Positions 46,701-55,383 of a DNA stretch of 64,000 nucleotides are shown piece by piece. The first letter of the stretch is position 1; each line of letters begins with the position of its first letter. The notes beneath the pieces were generated by a model, which saw only the letters and a program-made list of their open reading frames with translations, ran no database searches and had not been told where the DNA came from. A program made the position numbers and the translations under genes. The stretch is from Plasmodium coatneyi (Eukaryota; Apicomplexa; Aconoidasida; Haemosporida; Plasmodiidae): the NCBI RefSeq assembly GCF_001680005.1, contig NC_033559.1:806001-870000 (forward strand), given 5' to 3'.

Positions 46701-49700
46701 ACATTAACAGAAAAAACGTAAACCATCAAATGGTAGATTTGAAGGTATGCAAAACGATGGATGAAAAAATGACTCTAGAAAAACTACTACATGAGCATTA
46801 CGAAAGGACCAATTCGTATACAGCTAAGGTTTTGCTGCAAGATTTTGACGCGAATCTTCACAGGTTTACGAAAATTATTCCAAGAGATATTAAACGAGTG
46901 CTAACTGAAGCGTGTATCGAATTTGTGAAGACAGGGAATGAAGAAGCCGCAGCGATTTTAGACGATTGGGCGTCTTTGTTGAAAAATGTCGACCAGCCAG
47001 AAAACATGTATAAGAAGGCTATGCAATTTTTTACCACCATTTCGGATGACATTTCTGGATTGCCCAAAACGCTAGCACTGAGAAATGTGGATGGACTGAT
47101 CATATATGATATTTTGCAAGACAGTCATAGTAGGAAATTATTAACAGTGAAAAATTATACGCCCGAATTGAATTCCACACAGGGGAGTGAACAATTGCAA
47201 GGACAGGTGAAGAAGAAAAAAATTTTTGACTTTGAAGGGTTTATTCATAATTTAGAACTTTGTAGAAAAAATAACCGAAAGTGGAGGAGGTTCACAGAAA
47301 TCCCATTTAAGTGTAGCGCCTTTGCGGAATTTAAAAATATTTTCCCAAAAAAGCTAGATGAAAAGTCAAAGGAAATGATAAAAAAGTATATCCTAAATGA
47401 GAAGTACCTGCTGGATCTTCACCTAAAATCCCTAAATTCGAATTCCTTTATTGACAGCCTGATTGATAGGGAGGAGGGAGACGACTACATGAACATGAGT
47501 CAGCAACAGATGAGCCCCAATGTGTTCTCTTTGAAAAGTTTTCTCTACGCAAGTGAGAAGAGTGAGGGAAGTGTTAAGGATAACCAGCCTGCCGTCCGAT
47601 CTTCCGACGGCGGGGGATTTAGGGGCACTTCTACCACTTCGGCACGCAGCATCGCTGGGGCGTCCATCTCATCGGTGGATCCATCTGACGGAAAACCTGA
47701 CTCCACCACCACGTCGATAACCGCCCCACTGAATGGGTCTATCCCTGGGATTACTTCCGGACCGATTGCCGACCCCATCACTACAGCATGCACCACCCCA
47801 TGTGCCAATGCTGCTTCCCCCCCGGTAACCAAACCGAGCATCACAAACACGCAAGGAAGTAGTTACGAAGTGGAAGCCACAGAGTCGGTAATGCCTGGAA
47901 TGAGCCAAGCCAAACCCTTTCTCGCGGTAAACCCGAATAAAGTCACCGGGTTTAAGGAGTACGAACGGTTATCCCACCCGCTAAAGGATATTAGCAGTAG
48001 GGTGTTGGACTATTCGGAGATCATCGTGCCAATTAATGCAAAAAGTAAACTCCACAACCAGTTGCTAAAGACACAGGCATCTAGATGCGTAGACTGTGGA
48101 ACCCCAACTTGTCATTATCCAAACTCCAGCGGAGGAGGGTGTCCTTTAGGCAACAGAATATTTGACTGGAATAATTTAATATACGAAAATGAGTGGAAAA
48201 AAGCTCTGGAAAGATTGCTAGATACAAATAATTTTCCAGAAATCACGGGGCGAGTTTGTCCAGCTCCTTGTGAAGATGCTTGCGTTTTAAGCATTAATGA
48301 GAAACCAGTATCGATTAAATTTATTGAGTTATCCATTATCGAATGTGGATTTTTAAAAAAGTGGATTCAGCCAATCATTCCGCATACCAGGACGGGGAAA
48401 AAAGTTGCCATCGTAGGTTCAGGTCCCGCAGGACTAACAGCAGCTCAGCAGTTGAATAAAGCAGGACATGAAGTAACAATCTTCGAGAAGGACGAATATT
48501 TTGGAGGCTTACTAATGAACGGAATACCAAACGTTCGACTGGATAAAAAAATTGTAGAGAGAAGGTTAAGCATAATGAGAAAGGAAGGGATCATTATGAG
48601 AAACAACACCAACGTAGGGGAGGATATAACCTTATCCGAGCTAGCCAAAAATTTCGACGCTGTTTTATTATCCACTGGGTATAAAGTCCCAAGGAAGTTG
48701 GACATTCCAGGATCGAATTTGAATAATATTTATTTTGCCATGGATTTTCTCACCACATGTCAGAAGTCGCTCCTTAAATCTGACCTAACGGATGAAAACT
48801 ACATAGATGTATCAGAGCGGCACGTAATTATTCTAGGCGGAGGGAAGACAGCTGTGGATTGCATAAGTTTGGCCATCCGAATGGGAGCAGCTAGCGTTTT
48901 ACAATTCACCAGACAAGATATTCCACCCATGACAAGCACAGAATATTCTTGGCCAGGGGTGAAAAATGTATTCAAGGTAGATTACTCACATGATGAAGCG
49001 ATAATAATCCAAGGGAGGGATCCACGGGAATTCTGTGTTAGGAGTTTAGAATTTATTCCCTCTAGTAAGGACCCTAAGAGAGTGTCTGGCATTAGGGCCA
49101 TTAAAGTCAAATTGAAGAAAGTTCCCAAGGGGGAGGTGCATAAGCATGCCCTGGTGAGGACGCCCTCCAAGAAATCCACAGATGTCACCATTACCACGTC
49201 GAACACCACCGCTAGTATGCCCAGAAGCAATGGGGTGATATCCAATCTGGAGTCGAAAAAACATCAAACAAAATCTGGCAAAGCGAAGGGGAAGAAGGAT
49301 ACGTCCAAGTGTGGAACTGGGAAGGCATCCGGGACAGCGACCGCTAGTGCATCCGCCACAGCTACATCCAGTCGAACCTCCAGCGCAAGGACCAGCTCGC
49401 ATTCCTCATCCCCCGGAACGACCAACGATATTATTCAAAACTACCAAACGACGAAGAAGCAAAAGGAGTATGTCGATATCCCTTTCACCGAAAGGATTTA
49501 CAAAGCAGACGTTGTTATCATGGCCTTGGGATTTTCCAAGACGGATGACTCCCTATGGGAAAATGACTCCATTAAGATCGAGCTGGACAATTATAACTGC
49601 ATTAAGACGAAAATTAGAACTTACCAGACGAACTATAAGAAGATATTTGCCTGTGGGGACTGTAGAGTCGGGCCTAGTACCGTCGTGCAGGCCATAGCCG

Positions 49701-49834
49701 ATGGGAGAGACGTTGCCGCCAAGATCGATGAGTTTCTCATGAATGCAGAATCGATACTACCCTCCTGCAACACGTACTATTACTACCCCCCCAACTATAA
49801 GAGCGTCCCCTTTGGGTCTGCCCACTGGGGTTAA
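40790..49834 (+). CDS. Glutamate synthase (GOGAT), fused large and small subunits
   Basis: Makes two glutamates from glutamine and 2-oxoglutarate using NAD(P)H. ATG at 40790 gives 3014 residues (the frame extends to a GTG upstream); single exon. The order is that of bacterial large then small subunit. Glutamine amidotransferase starts with the nucleophile Cys49 (DACGVGVV) after a 48-residue leader that may be removed. The FMN/synthase domain has the FCTGAMSFGSLS and GEGGE segments near 1190-1210; the 3Fe-4S ligands Cys1431-X5-Cys1437-X4-Cys1442 follow. A glycine-rich beta-helix domain spans ~1840-1970. The small-subunit part (~2390 on) has Cys clusters CVDCGTPTC and CPAPCEDAC, an FAD site GSGPAG (~2543), and a nucleotide site LGGGKTAVDC (~2680). 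Low-complexity inserts lie at ~1624-1671 (acidic), 2250-2370 (Ser/Thr) and 2784-2884. The fused form is also known in plants and fungi. Confidence 0.96.
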   Translation: MRKDEQSCDTPELTTQYGLKTKKMKKTKKRKAKQAEHGLYDSRNEKDACGVGVVADINGKSSRSVIQKAMQILLRLSHRGGVQSNNGDGAGILVGIPHDYFQMLSDTCQLPFLLPEKGDYAVAQIFLPHNEERRLFLYHEIEKEVYNNGLVVLGWRSPIPVRSDVISASVKKSEPFIAQMFVCKRSVFKNYDDFNIYPFSDIDFTDDSHLNLSSLPDDIELLAFFIRKKLVRHNDMYFCSFSSRTIVYKGLLTPSQIYLYFEDLLSEQFTTYLAMVHVRFSTNTSPTWYAAHPFRRICHNGEINTISVNSILFQERMELSKAPNSFKSVSIKDLRPINEENYIIYDNDDEIIEKKDTFEDIMLTKNRLKKKSRRRLLLRLKRDFTYNSSAIHYKIKREYMNSDINSNSEFLSNVNEPSGSSSDDSEDLSGKDDNATTARRIKEKNAISHICRSEKNFGHSVKTQLKHGESRKTKGAISYPSDSSLFDNAIDFLTMAGREIEHAIMMLMPRAYQKDPNITPLEKAFYEYHTCMMEPWDGPALIIFTDGNKVGASLDRNGLRPARYSITTDGLFVLSSETGVVDLAYDKITHKGCVYPGKVVLIDFKEKKFLRHEEVLSKFLKEKPYKKWLDHYSIHLDNIIKPASNMENIRMNAYKYGAILNKESSYGSKDAEEVDDMDDPNDEALIKKLKAFGYTYDAFNMIISPMVKHAADGLGAMGNDTAFPFLSYLRRNLLYYFQQTFAQVTNPAIDPIREENIMSLMSTLGKEGDILHSNYTNCQRIFINGPILNDALYNLLLQLPDFPHVIIDMTVDLNKLEALMAGESTDELKFDVVKSVSSPKRSYHADCNISYTFKLDEYKSKHSKEDMNKTKIKNNIISKYLIKFIDSVNTNVENAVRRGSQLIILSHGNINEKRVPIFSILIVGALHKYLLSKNLRTKCSLIVKAGDCFEIHHLAVLLSFGADCIYPFILYESLRFIKYGDNEARLSNQQMISNYRHAANYGILKIMSKNGISTLPSYKGCGLMQPLGISDEILKKCFINVCDSIIGGVTFEFVEKEILKMFYNAYPKRIITLNVKDATEELDDYGEYHFRSIGNTQIHMNHPETISLLQKATRTGSTATYKKYAELQNELINHCEIRGQLEINYKKCPSYNKKKKKNEPINIQLVESVNKILLRFCTGAMSFGSLSEEAHTTVATAMNNMGLKSNTGEGGEAEDRIRREPTEGNGPNEPNTNSAVKQIASARFGVTAYSLVNAQELQIKVAQGSKPGEGGELPGYKVSAKIASVRRSTPGVGLISPPPHHDMYSIEDVGQLVYDLKNINKEAKISVKLVSKLGIGVITSGVVKGNCEQILISGMSGGTGASKWTSIKHAGLPWEIGLAEAHQTLCKSKLRKRVILQIDGQLKTGRDVILGALLGAESFSFSTQPLIALGCIMMRKCHLNICPVGICTQDPELRKKFEGKPEYIINFFFMLAEEVREYLASMGFRKFSQIIGRSDLLKKKDHLKYDEKRKLLDFSKLLFPGWKYYAEEEMKDVVKKRYNKNANEKKRQVGGSSLYSGSTYKAGGSLSPGVNNALDKMRRKQVLINENYNTVQKYDVVKRADEGGEHTDGLNHAGETCSSVGEYDEEAAADDAEDEKEDREDDDDNEEEDDEDDEDDDGEEERDSSDGEVETNPNDPDEVRVSNEVNGSVHPRSVQTGQGKREKPKRRQKPLCEEDDLNLEYSKGERIKHNLAINRRSAKNAMVCTTKMMRKKMNEKKMHSKKKEPKPMAIFCCETQNHKLSDIIDRELIRRSKIALLNCTPVNIKMPIKNTDRAVGAMLSYHIIQKYGEPGLPMDTIKVKFRGTGGLSFGVFLTSGVNFELEGDANDFVGKGLSGGIISVHFPKTSLFINECQKNMIAGNSVLYGATKGRAFFAGRAGERFAVRNSGAIAVVEGVGCHGCEYMTKGIVVVLGEIGCNFAAGMSGGIAYVLDINRKNVNHQMVDLKVCKTMDEKMTLEKLLHEHYERTNSYTAKVLLQDFDANLHRFTKIIPRDIKRVLTEACIEFVKTGNEEAAAILDDWASLLKNVDQPENMYKKAMQFFTTISDDISGLPKTLALRNVDGLIIYDILQDSHSRKLLTVKNYTPELNSTQGSEQLQGQVKKKKIFDFEGFIHNLELCRKNNRKWRRFTEIPFKCSAFAEFKNIFPKKLDEKSKEMIKKYILNEKYLLDLHLKSLNSNSFIDSLIDREEGDDYMNMSQQQMSPNVFSLKSFLYASEKSEGSVKDNQPAVRSSDGGGFRGTSTTSARSIAGASISSVDPSDGKPDSTTTSITAPLNGSIPGITSGPIADPITTACTTPCANAASPPVTKPSITNTQGSSYEVEATESVMPGMSQAKPFLAVNPNKVTGFKEYERLSHPLKDISSRVLDYSEIIVPINAKSKLHNQLLKTQASRCVDCGTPTCHYPNSSGGGCPLGNRIFDWNNLIYENEWKKALERLLDTNNFPEITGRVCPAPCEDACVLSINEKPVSIKFIELSIIECGFLKKWIQPIIPHTRTGKKVAIVGSGPAGLTAAQQLNKAGHEVTIFEKDEYFGGLLMNGIPNVRLDKKIVERRLSIMRKEGIIMRNNTNVGEDITLSELAKNFDAVLLSTGYKVPRKLDIPGSNLNNIYFAMDFLTTCQKSLLKSDLTDENYIDVSERHVIILGGGKTAVDCISLAIRMGAASVLQFTRQDIPPMTSTEYSWPGVKNVFKVDYSHDEAIIIQGRDPREFCVRSLEFIPSSKDPKRVSGIRAIKVKLKKVPKGEVHKHALVRTPSKKSTDVTITTSNTTASMPRSNGVISNLESKKHQTKSGKAKGKKDTSKCGTGKASGTATASASATATSSRTSSARTSSHSSSPGTTNDIIQNYQTTKKQKEYVDIPFTERIYKADVVIMALGFSKTDDSLWENDSIKIELDNYNCIKTKIRTYQTNYKKIFACGDCRVGPSTVVQAIADGRDVAAKIDEFLMNAESILPSCNTYYYYPPNYKSVPFGSAHWG
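45652..45812 (+). repeat. Asp/Glu-coding low-complexity insert in glutamate synthase
   Basis: A gag/gat/gac-rich tract codes an almost purely acidic loop of about 50 residues between the synthase and beta-helix domains. Inserts of this type at domain junctions are typical of Plasmodium enzymes. Confidence 0.85.
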
Positions 49835-50578
49835 CGCGAGGGGGGCTAAGACCTAGACGTTGGTGAGCACCTTCATTGGTGATACCATTTCATCCCCCTA
49901 TTACCTCTTTTTTTATCCAATTTTTCCTTTTTCTTTTTTTTCCCAATTTGCGGCTAATTTTCCCGTGCACACTTCACCAACGTTGTTTGTTACACATCGG
50001 AGCGTCACCCCATTTGTATGTCCAAAATGAAAAAAAAAAAAAAACGCGGCGCAACAAAGTCAACCACAGATACAAACCCCCAATTGAGAATTAATTAAAA
50101 ATATTCGTAAATTTTGCAAAAAGGCTAAATGAACGAGTTCAGTCAGTGGAAGGATTAAAACGAAACAAACGGCATTGCCTGTGTAACGCGTGTGGAACAA
50201 GCACGGACAAACATTTTGGGAAGGCTTGGAAGGCCAGGCGAAATATACACACGCACGTGTAGGGGGGGGGGGGGAAATGTTTGCGCTAAATCCTCCTTGG
50301 CATGGCTGCTCATGTGGATGGAAGAAGCGCCGTATGGTGTAGGTACATCTGTGCGGGTGTGCCGTCAACCGGACAGGGGTAAACAAAATTGGGGCAGGAA
50401 ACACATACGTAGTTCCCCCCTCGGCAGGGAAAAAACAAAATTCACAAAACATACATTTTTAGGGTACCATGTGGGGCGCGTAAAAGAAAGGCGCACATCT
50501 CGTATGGAGGGATTTCTTCAAATCGTTGCAGGATAGATTAAAGGACAGTTTATCTTTTGCTTCCCTTGGAGGGGGTGC
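49835..50578. other. Convergent intergenic region
   Basis: About 740 bases between glutamate synthase and the next minus-strand gene. It holds A-runs near 50029 and a 12-base G run near 50263. No gene is recognised. Confidence 0.65.
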
Positions 50579-51892
50579 TCACTTGACTAAGGTCCTCTTC
50601 ACGTGTACCCTCCTACTCAAGGGCTCATCCTTACCAATAGAGGATGTCTTCATTTCCAAACTTCCCTTCGTACTCATGGAGGACAAATCGACATACACTT
50701 CCTTTTTCTTCTTCCTTAAAGAATACATTTTCGAAGAATCCGTTTTGTTGTTATCGTTTATAAGTTCCGTGATTATATTTTTCATATCTTGTTTTGTTGA
50801 GCGTCGTATATTTTTCATTCCAAAGGATCCGCTATTCTGTGGAGGAGGCAGCTGACTTGTGTTGGACTTTGAGTAAGCGAGCAGATCTTTTCGCTTTTCG
50901 TTAATTATTCTTTCTTGTTGTGCATTTATATTGCTAATTTCGTTGTTTAATTTTTGTATATATTTTCTCCTTTCCTGTTCGTGTTTCTCTTCCTTAGTGT
51001 GTTCACCCCGTTGGTGTTTCCTCGGGACATGTGTCTGTTCCACGGTTGCTGTGTTGTCCACTCTGTAGGGAAGCTCCCCTTCGTCTTCTCTTGTGCTGTT
51101 CATGTCGTAATATATATCCTCATCACCTCCGGTATCTTTCACAGTGCAACTATTACTGTGGGATTGTTCAGCAAAATCCTGATCATTATCTCCTTTATAT
51201 TTTTTATGCGCACCAACTGAGTCAGTGACAAATGGAGCTCCACCGTATTGTGCGAACTCTCCCCCGTCATTATAAAAAGGTGCAACAGTGCCTCTCTTCA
51301 TCATTTCGTTTAAAGACATGGAGTGTTCTCCTGGGGAAGAATCGAAGTTGGGAATGATTTGGACATTGCTAGATTGCTCCTGCGTGGGTGTAAGGTAAAA
51401 AGGGAGTTTTTTTTTTTTTTTTTTCTCTATCACTCATAAGGGAGGGTGTGCCTATATCTTGCGCGCACCGTCGTTCCTACCTGTTCCTTCTTCCTCGCCT
51501 GGACGTAGTTCTTCCACTCAGCTTCAGTCATCCCAATTTTCTCGGCCACATTTCTGCAAAGGATATCTTCAGGGTTCAAAATGTTGTAGTTCCCTATCCA
51601 CATTTTCGGCTTCATTTTGTTTGGGTAATAAACGAAGGTGCCTTGGACGGTGCTCCCATCAACTGGTAAGGAAAAAAAAAAGAATGACTGATTTGGGGGC
51701 ATAGAACTTTGTGGCATAACATGCACAGAGTGGTGTCCAAGTTATGGAAAAAAAAATGATAACAATTCTGCGCTAGTATGTTTAGGACAGTTTTATCCCC
51801 TTCCGAATTTTTTTACCCGTTATGTTCTTGCTTAATGCTTCGTTCATCATTTTCCGTGGGAAGTCTGGATCTTCGACCATCTCAGGATCTCC
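50579..51892 (-). CDS. Conserved-looking multi-exon protein, unknown function (5' end unresolved)
   Basis: Three exons join with matching phases on the minus strand: 51817-51892 (GDPEMVEDPDFPRKMMNEAL), 51481-51662 (VDGSTVQGTFVYYPNKMK... ending ARKKEQ) and 50579-51379 (EQSSNVQIIPNFDSS to the stop). Donors are gtaaaa and gtagga; acceptors are cttaccag and acgcag. The middle exon has the best-looking globular sequence, with WIGNYNILNPEDILCRNVAEKIG, and the last exon is mainly charged, with a short coiled coil around 50880-51020. The 5' end is missing: a good candidate exon is 53365-53420 (LIRSANFVTSNVQIIDKE) with a gtgcag acceptor and a possible GC donor, and another may start at 52316. Phases are compatible (1 in, 0 out), but no initiating ATG was found. 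I recognise no domain. Confidence 0.7.
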
Positions 51893-53364
51893 CTGAAAAG
51901 GTGAGCAAGTTGAGCATATATGCATGGGGGTGTCGACAGGTCCACTTATTTGCCTTTACCAATAGGTGCTCACACGTCTATATATGCATGTTTGTGGCTG
52001 CGTTCGAGGCGCCTACTGCTCTTTGCACCTCATTTATCGTTCGGTATTCCCCAATCTTTGTGCTTAGCTCAAGCAGTGTCAATGGCTTCCTGGTTTGCCC
52101 ACTGGATATGTTCCCCATTTGTATGTGGAGCGTTTCTGTTGTGCCTTTTTCGCGAAGTGCCAGTTGGTCTGCGCGGCTATATGGGTGTTTATACGTATAG
52201 ACACACGTACATGCACAAGTATATATTTAGAGTGCGTGCTTCCTTCCAGATCAGCTTGGCAGTGGGATAATCACAGACAGAAACGTTCGCTTCTACCAAG
52301 GAGTGTGTCCTTCCCCCTGATTGGCACAAACGGGCGGTACACCGAAAAGTTAAAAACACTGTACTGGTTCAGTCGTGCTTTTTTCGCTTTTTCAATTAAA
52401 AGTGTTGTTGGTGCAGTTTTGTGAAGCTAGCCAAGTTGCTTTTTAATTCTTTTAAAATTTTCTTAAATGTGTGCAAAAAAAAAAAAAAAAAAAAAAATAG
52501 CGTACAACAATGGGTGTGTAAAACCCTTTTTTGCAATTGAAAGTCCTGATTTGTTGCCTTTTCGAGGAACTGCTTACAGACTAAATAATTTTTCTCCCAT
52601 TAAAATTGGTTCAATTTGATATGTACAGGTAAGAATATAATTTTTTCTTTTCCGTTTAGGTAGAAATTTGTGTACTTCCCTTTTGTAAGTACCAAATTGT
52701 AGACATTTTTTTTTTTTTTTTTTTTTTTTTTTCTTGCAGCTCAAAAGGTTAGGCGTAGTAAAACGTGACCTACAAATTTGTAACTTTGTTCGTTGTGCTA
52801 TATGGGTGTAAAGGGGGAGGGCCTTCCCTAAGCAGATATATCCGCAAGTACACGTTTGTTTTCATTTGTGTAGAGGTCTGCACAGGGGCGTTGAATTTTT
52901 TGATCGCCGTCGCCGTCTGTTAGGCATTTCGAGCGGGGTTTACAGCGTTTTTTTTTTTTTTTTTGCAATGGTCCCATTTCGTTGCCGTTGGTTAAATTTA
53001 CGCAGGGCAGACAGTGCAGTCCTCGATTGTTCCTGTCTGTCCTTCCTCTTACATAAGTGTGCAAGCATGTCACATGCCTGTCACATTTTTTCCCCTACGT
53101 TTAGAACGAACATGTCTACCTTTCATGGCACATAAAAAGGAAAAAAAAATGTTCAGGCTAGCCAATTGAAAAGGCGCACGGGGAATCAGCTGATAATGCC
53201 GTGCAGGCTAATGCAAAAATAAATTTCTGTGTGAGGTTCCTCAAAAGGGGTTAAACCGGGGAGGTCACCTCTAGTGCAAACACAAGTAAACATATAACCC
53301 TTTTCTATATATGTACATGGGTTGTGCTAAGGATGGGGAGCGTATGTGTTGGGGGAAGACTTGC

Positions 53365-53420
53365 CTTCCTTGTCGATGATCTGTACGTTAGAGGTGACAA
53401 AATTGGCAGAGCGAATTAGA
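53365..53420 (-). CDS. Candidate upstream exon of the preceding unknown-function gene
   Basis: The minus-strand acceptor is ttcctttgtgcag|T at 53420; the sequence then reads LIRSANFVTSNVQIIDKEG in the only open frame. It ends in GAAG|gcaagt, the usual context of GC-AG introns. The exon would enter in phase 2 and leave in phase 1. Its upstream partner and the start codon are unknown, so this is a proposal rather than a firm exon. Confidence 0.4.
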
Positions 53421-54162
53421 CTGCACAAAGGAACACACTAACAGGGATGAATAACGCCACAAATATTTTACCCCTTTATTGAAAGTGTGCACTTTTTTTA
53501 CTTGGCAAATTGTGCCCCTGGTTCGATTGGCTCTCACCCTTTTTGCAGCCTCCATCGGGGGGGTGCCCATTTTTAAGGGGAAAAATGAACCATTGATGGG
53601 ATTTCATCGGGGAGGATTACTCACAAAGGTGGGCATAGAAATAAACCGGACACATAGGCACACACATGTGTGAAGTGAAAATGGTGGACCATTTCCGTTT
53701 CATTCGCCTCACACATTTAAGTAGGACGAGGAAATTATTCTACTTGGCGTTTGTCTTCTCACGGGCATAGGTGCTCAGGTCAGCCTTCCTACTTTTGCGT
53801 TTATAAATCCCCCCATGGGTACATTTTTTTTGGAATTTAGGGAGACATGCCTTTGGGGGGAGGCCTAATTTGCAACTTGCTATTTTTTGCGGCCTATTTT
53901 CACCGCGTGCACGTCCCGCGAGACGCCCTATTGGGGGGGGAAAGGCTTCCCCAATATTTTGCCCCTCAGCAGAATGGTACATCCATATGCGCGCACATGC
54001 GCGTTGTGCAGGTCGTCATGTGAGCCAAGCGTGATTATGGGAGGACCCCTGTTTGTCGTCGTTTTGGAGGAAGATAAAAAGGGAAAAAATATATGGCGCG
54101 AACTTTTCCCTATAAATTTTCCATGTCAATTAGCCCCCCTCCACAAACCTCCTTTACGCACG
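53421..54162. other. Region between unresolved minus-strand gene and RNase H2B
   Basis: About 740 bases that should hold the start of the minus-strand gene and the RNase H2B promoter. The RNase H2B frame is open leftwards to 53887, but the composition before 54163 does not look like the family. No start codon could be assigned for the minus-strand gene. Confidence 0.5.
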
Positions 54163-55209
54163 ATGGAGGATTCGAAGAATGCGTTTCTGTTCCACCTATT
54201 CTCCTCCTCAGAGGGAGAGCAGGCAGGGGAACAAAAAACCAAGGTGACAAATTACAGGTTCATTAAACTGCCCAGCATAAGCGAGCCGCACAAATGTGTG
54301 TTATACCACTACAATGAAAGGAACAACCTGCTGTACCTACTGGAAAGGAATTACTATAATCCAAAAATTGAGTCCTTAAAACATGAGAATGAAAAAATAA
54401 ACAAAAGCTGTGTTTCCCTTTTTATAAATAATTACGCTGTGCAAAATGAATGCAGCTTTTTCTGTTACCCCATCGATGCAATTTTTCTCTTCATAAGTAT
54501 CATATATCAAAATTGCGCCAGCAACACGTATACCACGCTGGGGGATTACCTAGACAATGTTTTAAAAGACAAAGAAAAGAGGGAACAAAACGAAATAAGA
54601 AAAAATGTCTTTTTCATTTTCAACAAAAATGTCAGTAACATCAAGGAGAGGTTAAAAAATATCTGCGACGAATGTTACGAGATGGGAAAATATTATTTCA
54701 AACCGAATTTAAAAAAAGTCCAAAATTTTTTCAATCTTAAATGTGTAAAGTTATTCAATTATATTGTCGAAAATAAAATTGTCTTCTCTGATTATGCCCA
54801 CACAGTGGAGGAGGATATTTTGAAGAAACACAATGTTGACATGGACCTCCATGAGAGAAGCACGTCTAAAGTTAAAAATGCTAAATGGAAACAAATCGAT
54901 GTGTATGGTGAATATAAAAAGCTGGTAGACTCATACGTAATACAGTTTAATAAAAAGTACTACAAATTTGGTGGATCCAATTTGAGGACATTCGTTTGGC
55001 TAATTGTGAAGGGGTTTATGAGTTCTTCTTTGAGTGAAAAACTCACCCCTTTAGATATACAGGAAAAATTAAGCAAAATGAAGGAGGACGATAAGAAGAA
55101 GAAAATGCAACAGAATGATAATTTGCCCAAGGGGAAGAAGCACTCCCTGCAGCAACCCAGGAATCAGCTGATGATCGAGTCCTTTTTTAAAAAGAAAAAG
55201 ACCAAGTGA
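54163..55209 (+). CDS. Ribonuclease H2 subunit B
   Basis: Non-catalytic subunit of RNase H2, which removes ribonucleotides and RNA-DNA hybrids from nuclear DNA. The frame opens upstream, with other ATGs at 53974 and 54037; I chose ATG at 54163 (348 residues) because protein-like similarity starts there. Residues ~1-110 fit the family's N-terminal barrel: RFIKLPSISEPHKCVLY, a short strand LLYLLERN, then SLFINN and the YPIDAIFLFISIIYQ segment equivalent to the family's TPxDPLFLLL motif. A helical middle region follows. The C-terminus is a textbook PCNA-binding box, QLMIESFF (335-342), followed by a Lys-rich tail, as in animal RNase H2B. Single exon. Subunits A and C are not in this window. Confidence 0.85.
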   Translation: MEDSKNAFLFHLFSSSEGEQAGEQKTKVTNYRFIKLPSISEPHKCVLYHYNERNNLLYLLERNYYNPKIESLKHENEKINKSCVSLFINNYAVQNECSFFCYPIDAIFLFISIIYQNCASNTYTTLGDYLDNVLKDKEKREQNEIRKNVFFIFNKNVSNIKERLKNICDECYEMGKYYFKPNLKKVQNFFNLKCVKLFNYIVENKIVFSDYAHTVEEDILKKHNVDMDLHERSTSKVKNAKWKQIDVYGEYKKLVDSYVIQFNKKYYKFGGSNLRTFVWLIVKGFMSSSLSEKLTPLDIQEKLSKMKEDDKKKKMQQNDNLPKGKKHSLQQPRNQLMIESFFKKKKTK

Positions 55210-55383
55210 GGGGTGTCTCCTCCACGGTGTACCACGGGGGGGGAATAGGAACAAACAAGCGAATGCAATTGTGTACGCCCCATTTTGGTGAATCACCTTA
55301 AAGATGCCACAGAAGACAGGGGAGTCAACATGGGAAAAAAAAAAAAAAAAATAAACACACACACAAAAACAAAAATCTGCTCC

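Noticed and set aside
53887..54162. In-frame upstream extension of RNase H2B
   Set aside because: The extra residues do not resemble the family and the ATG at 54163 has a better context and the expected N-terminus.
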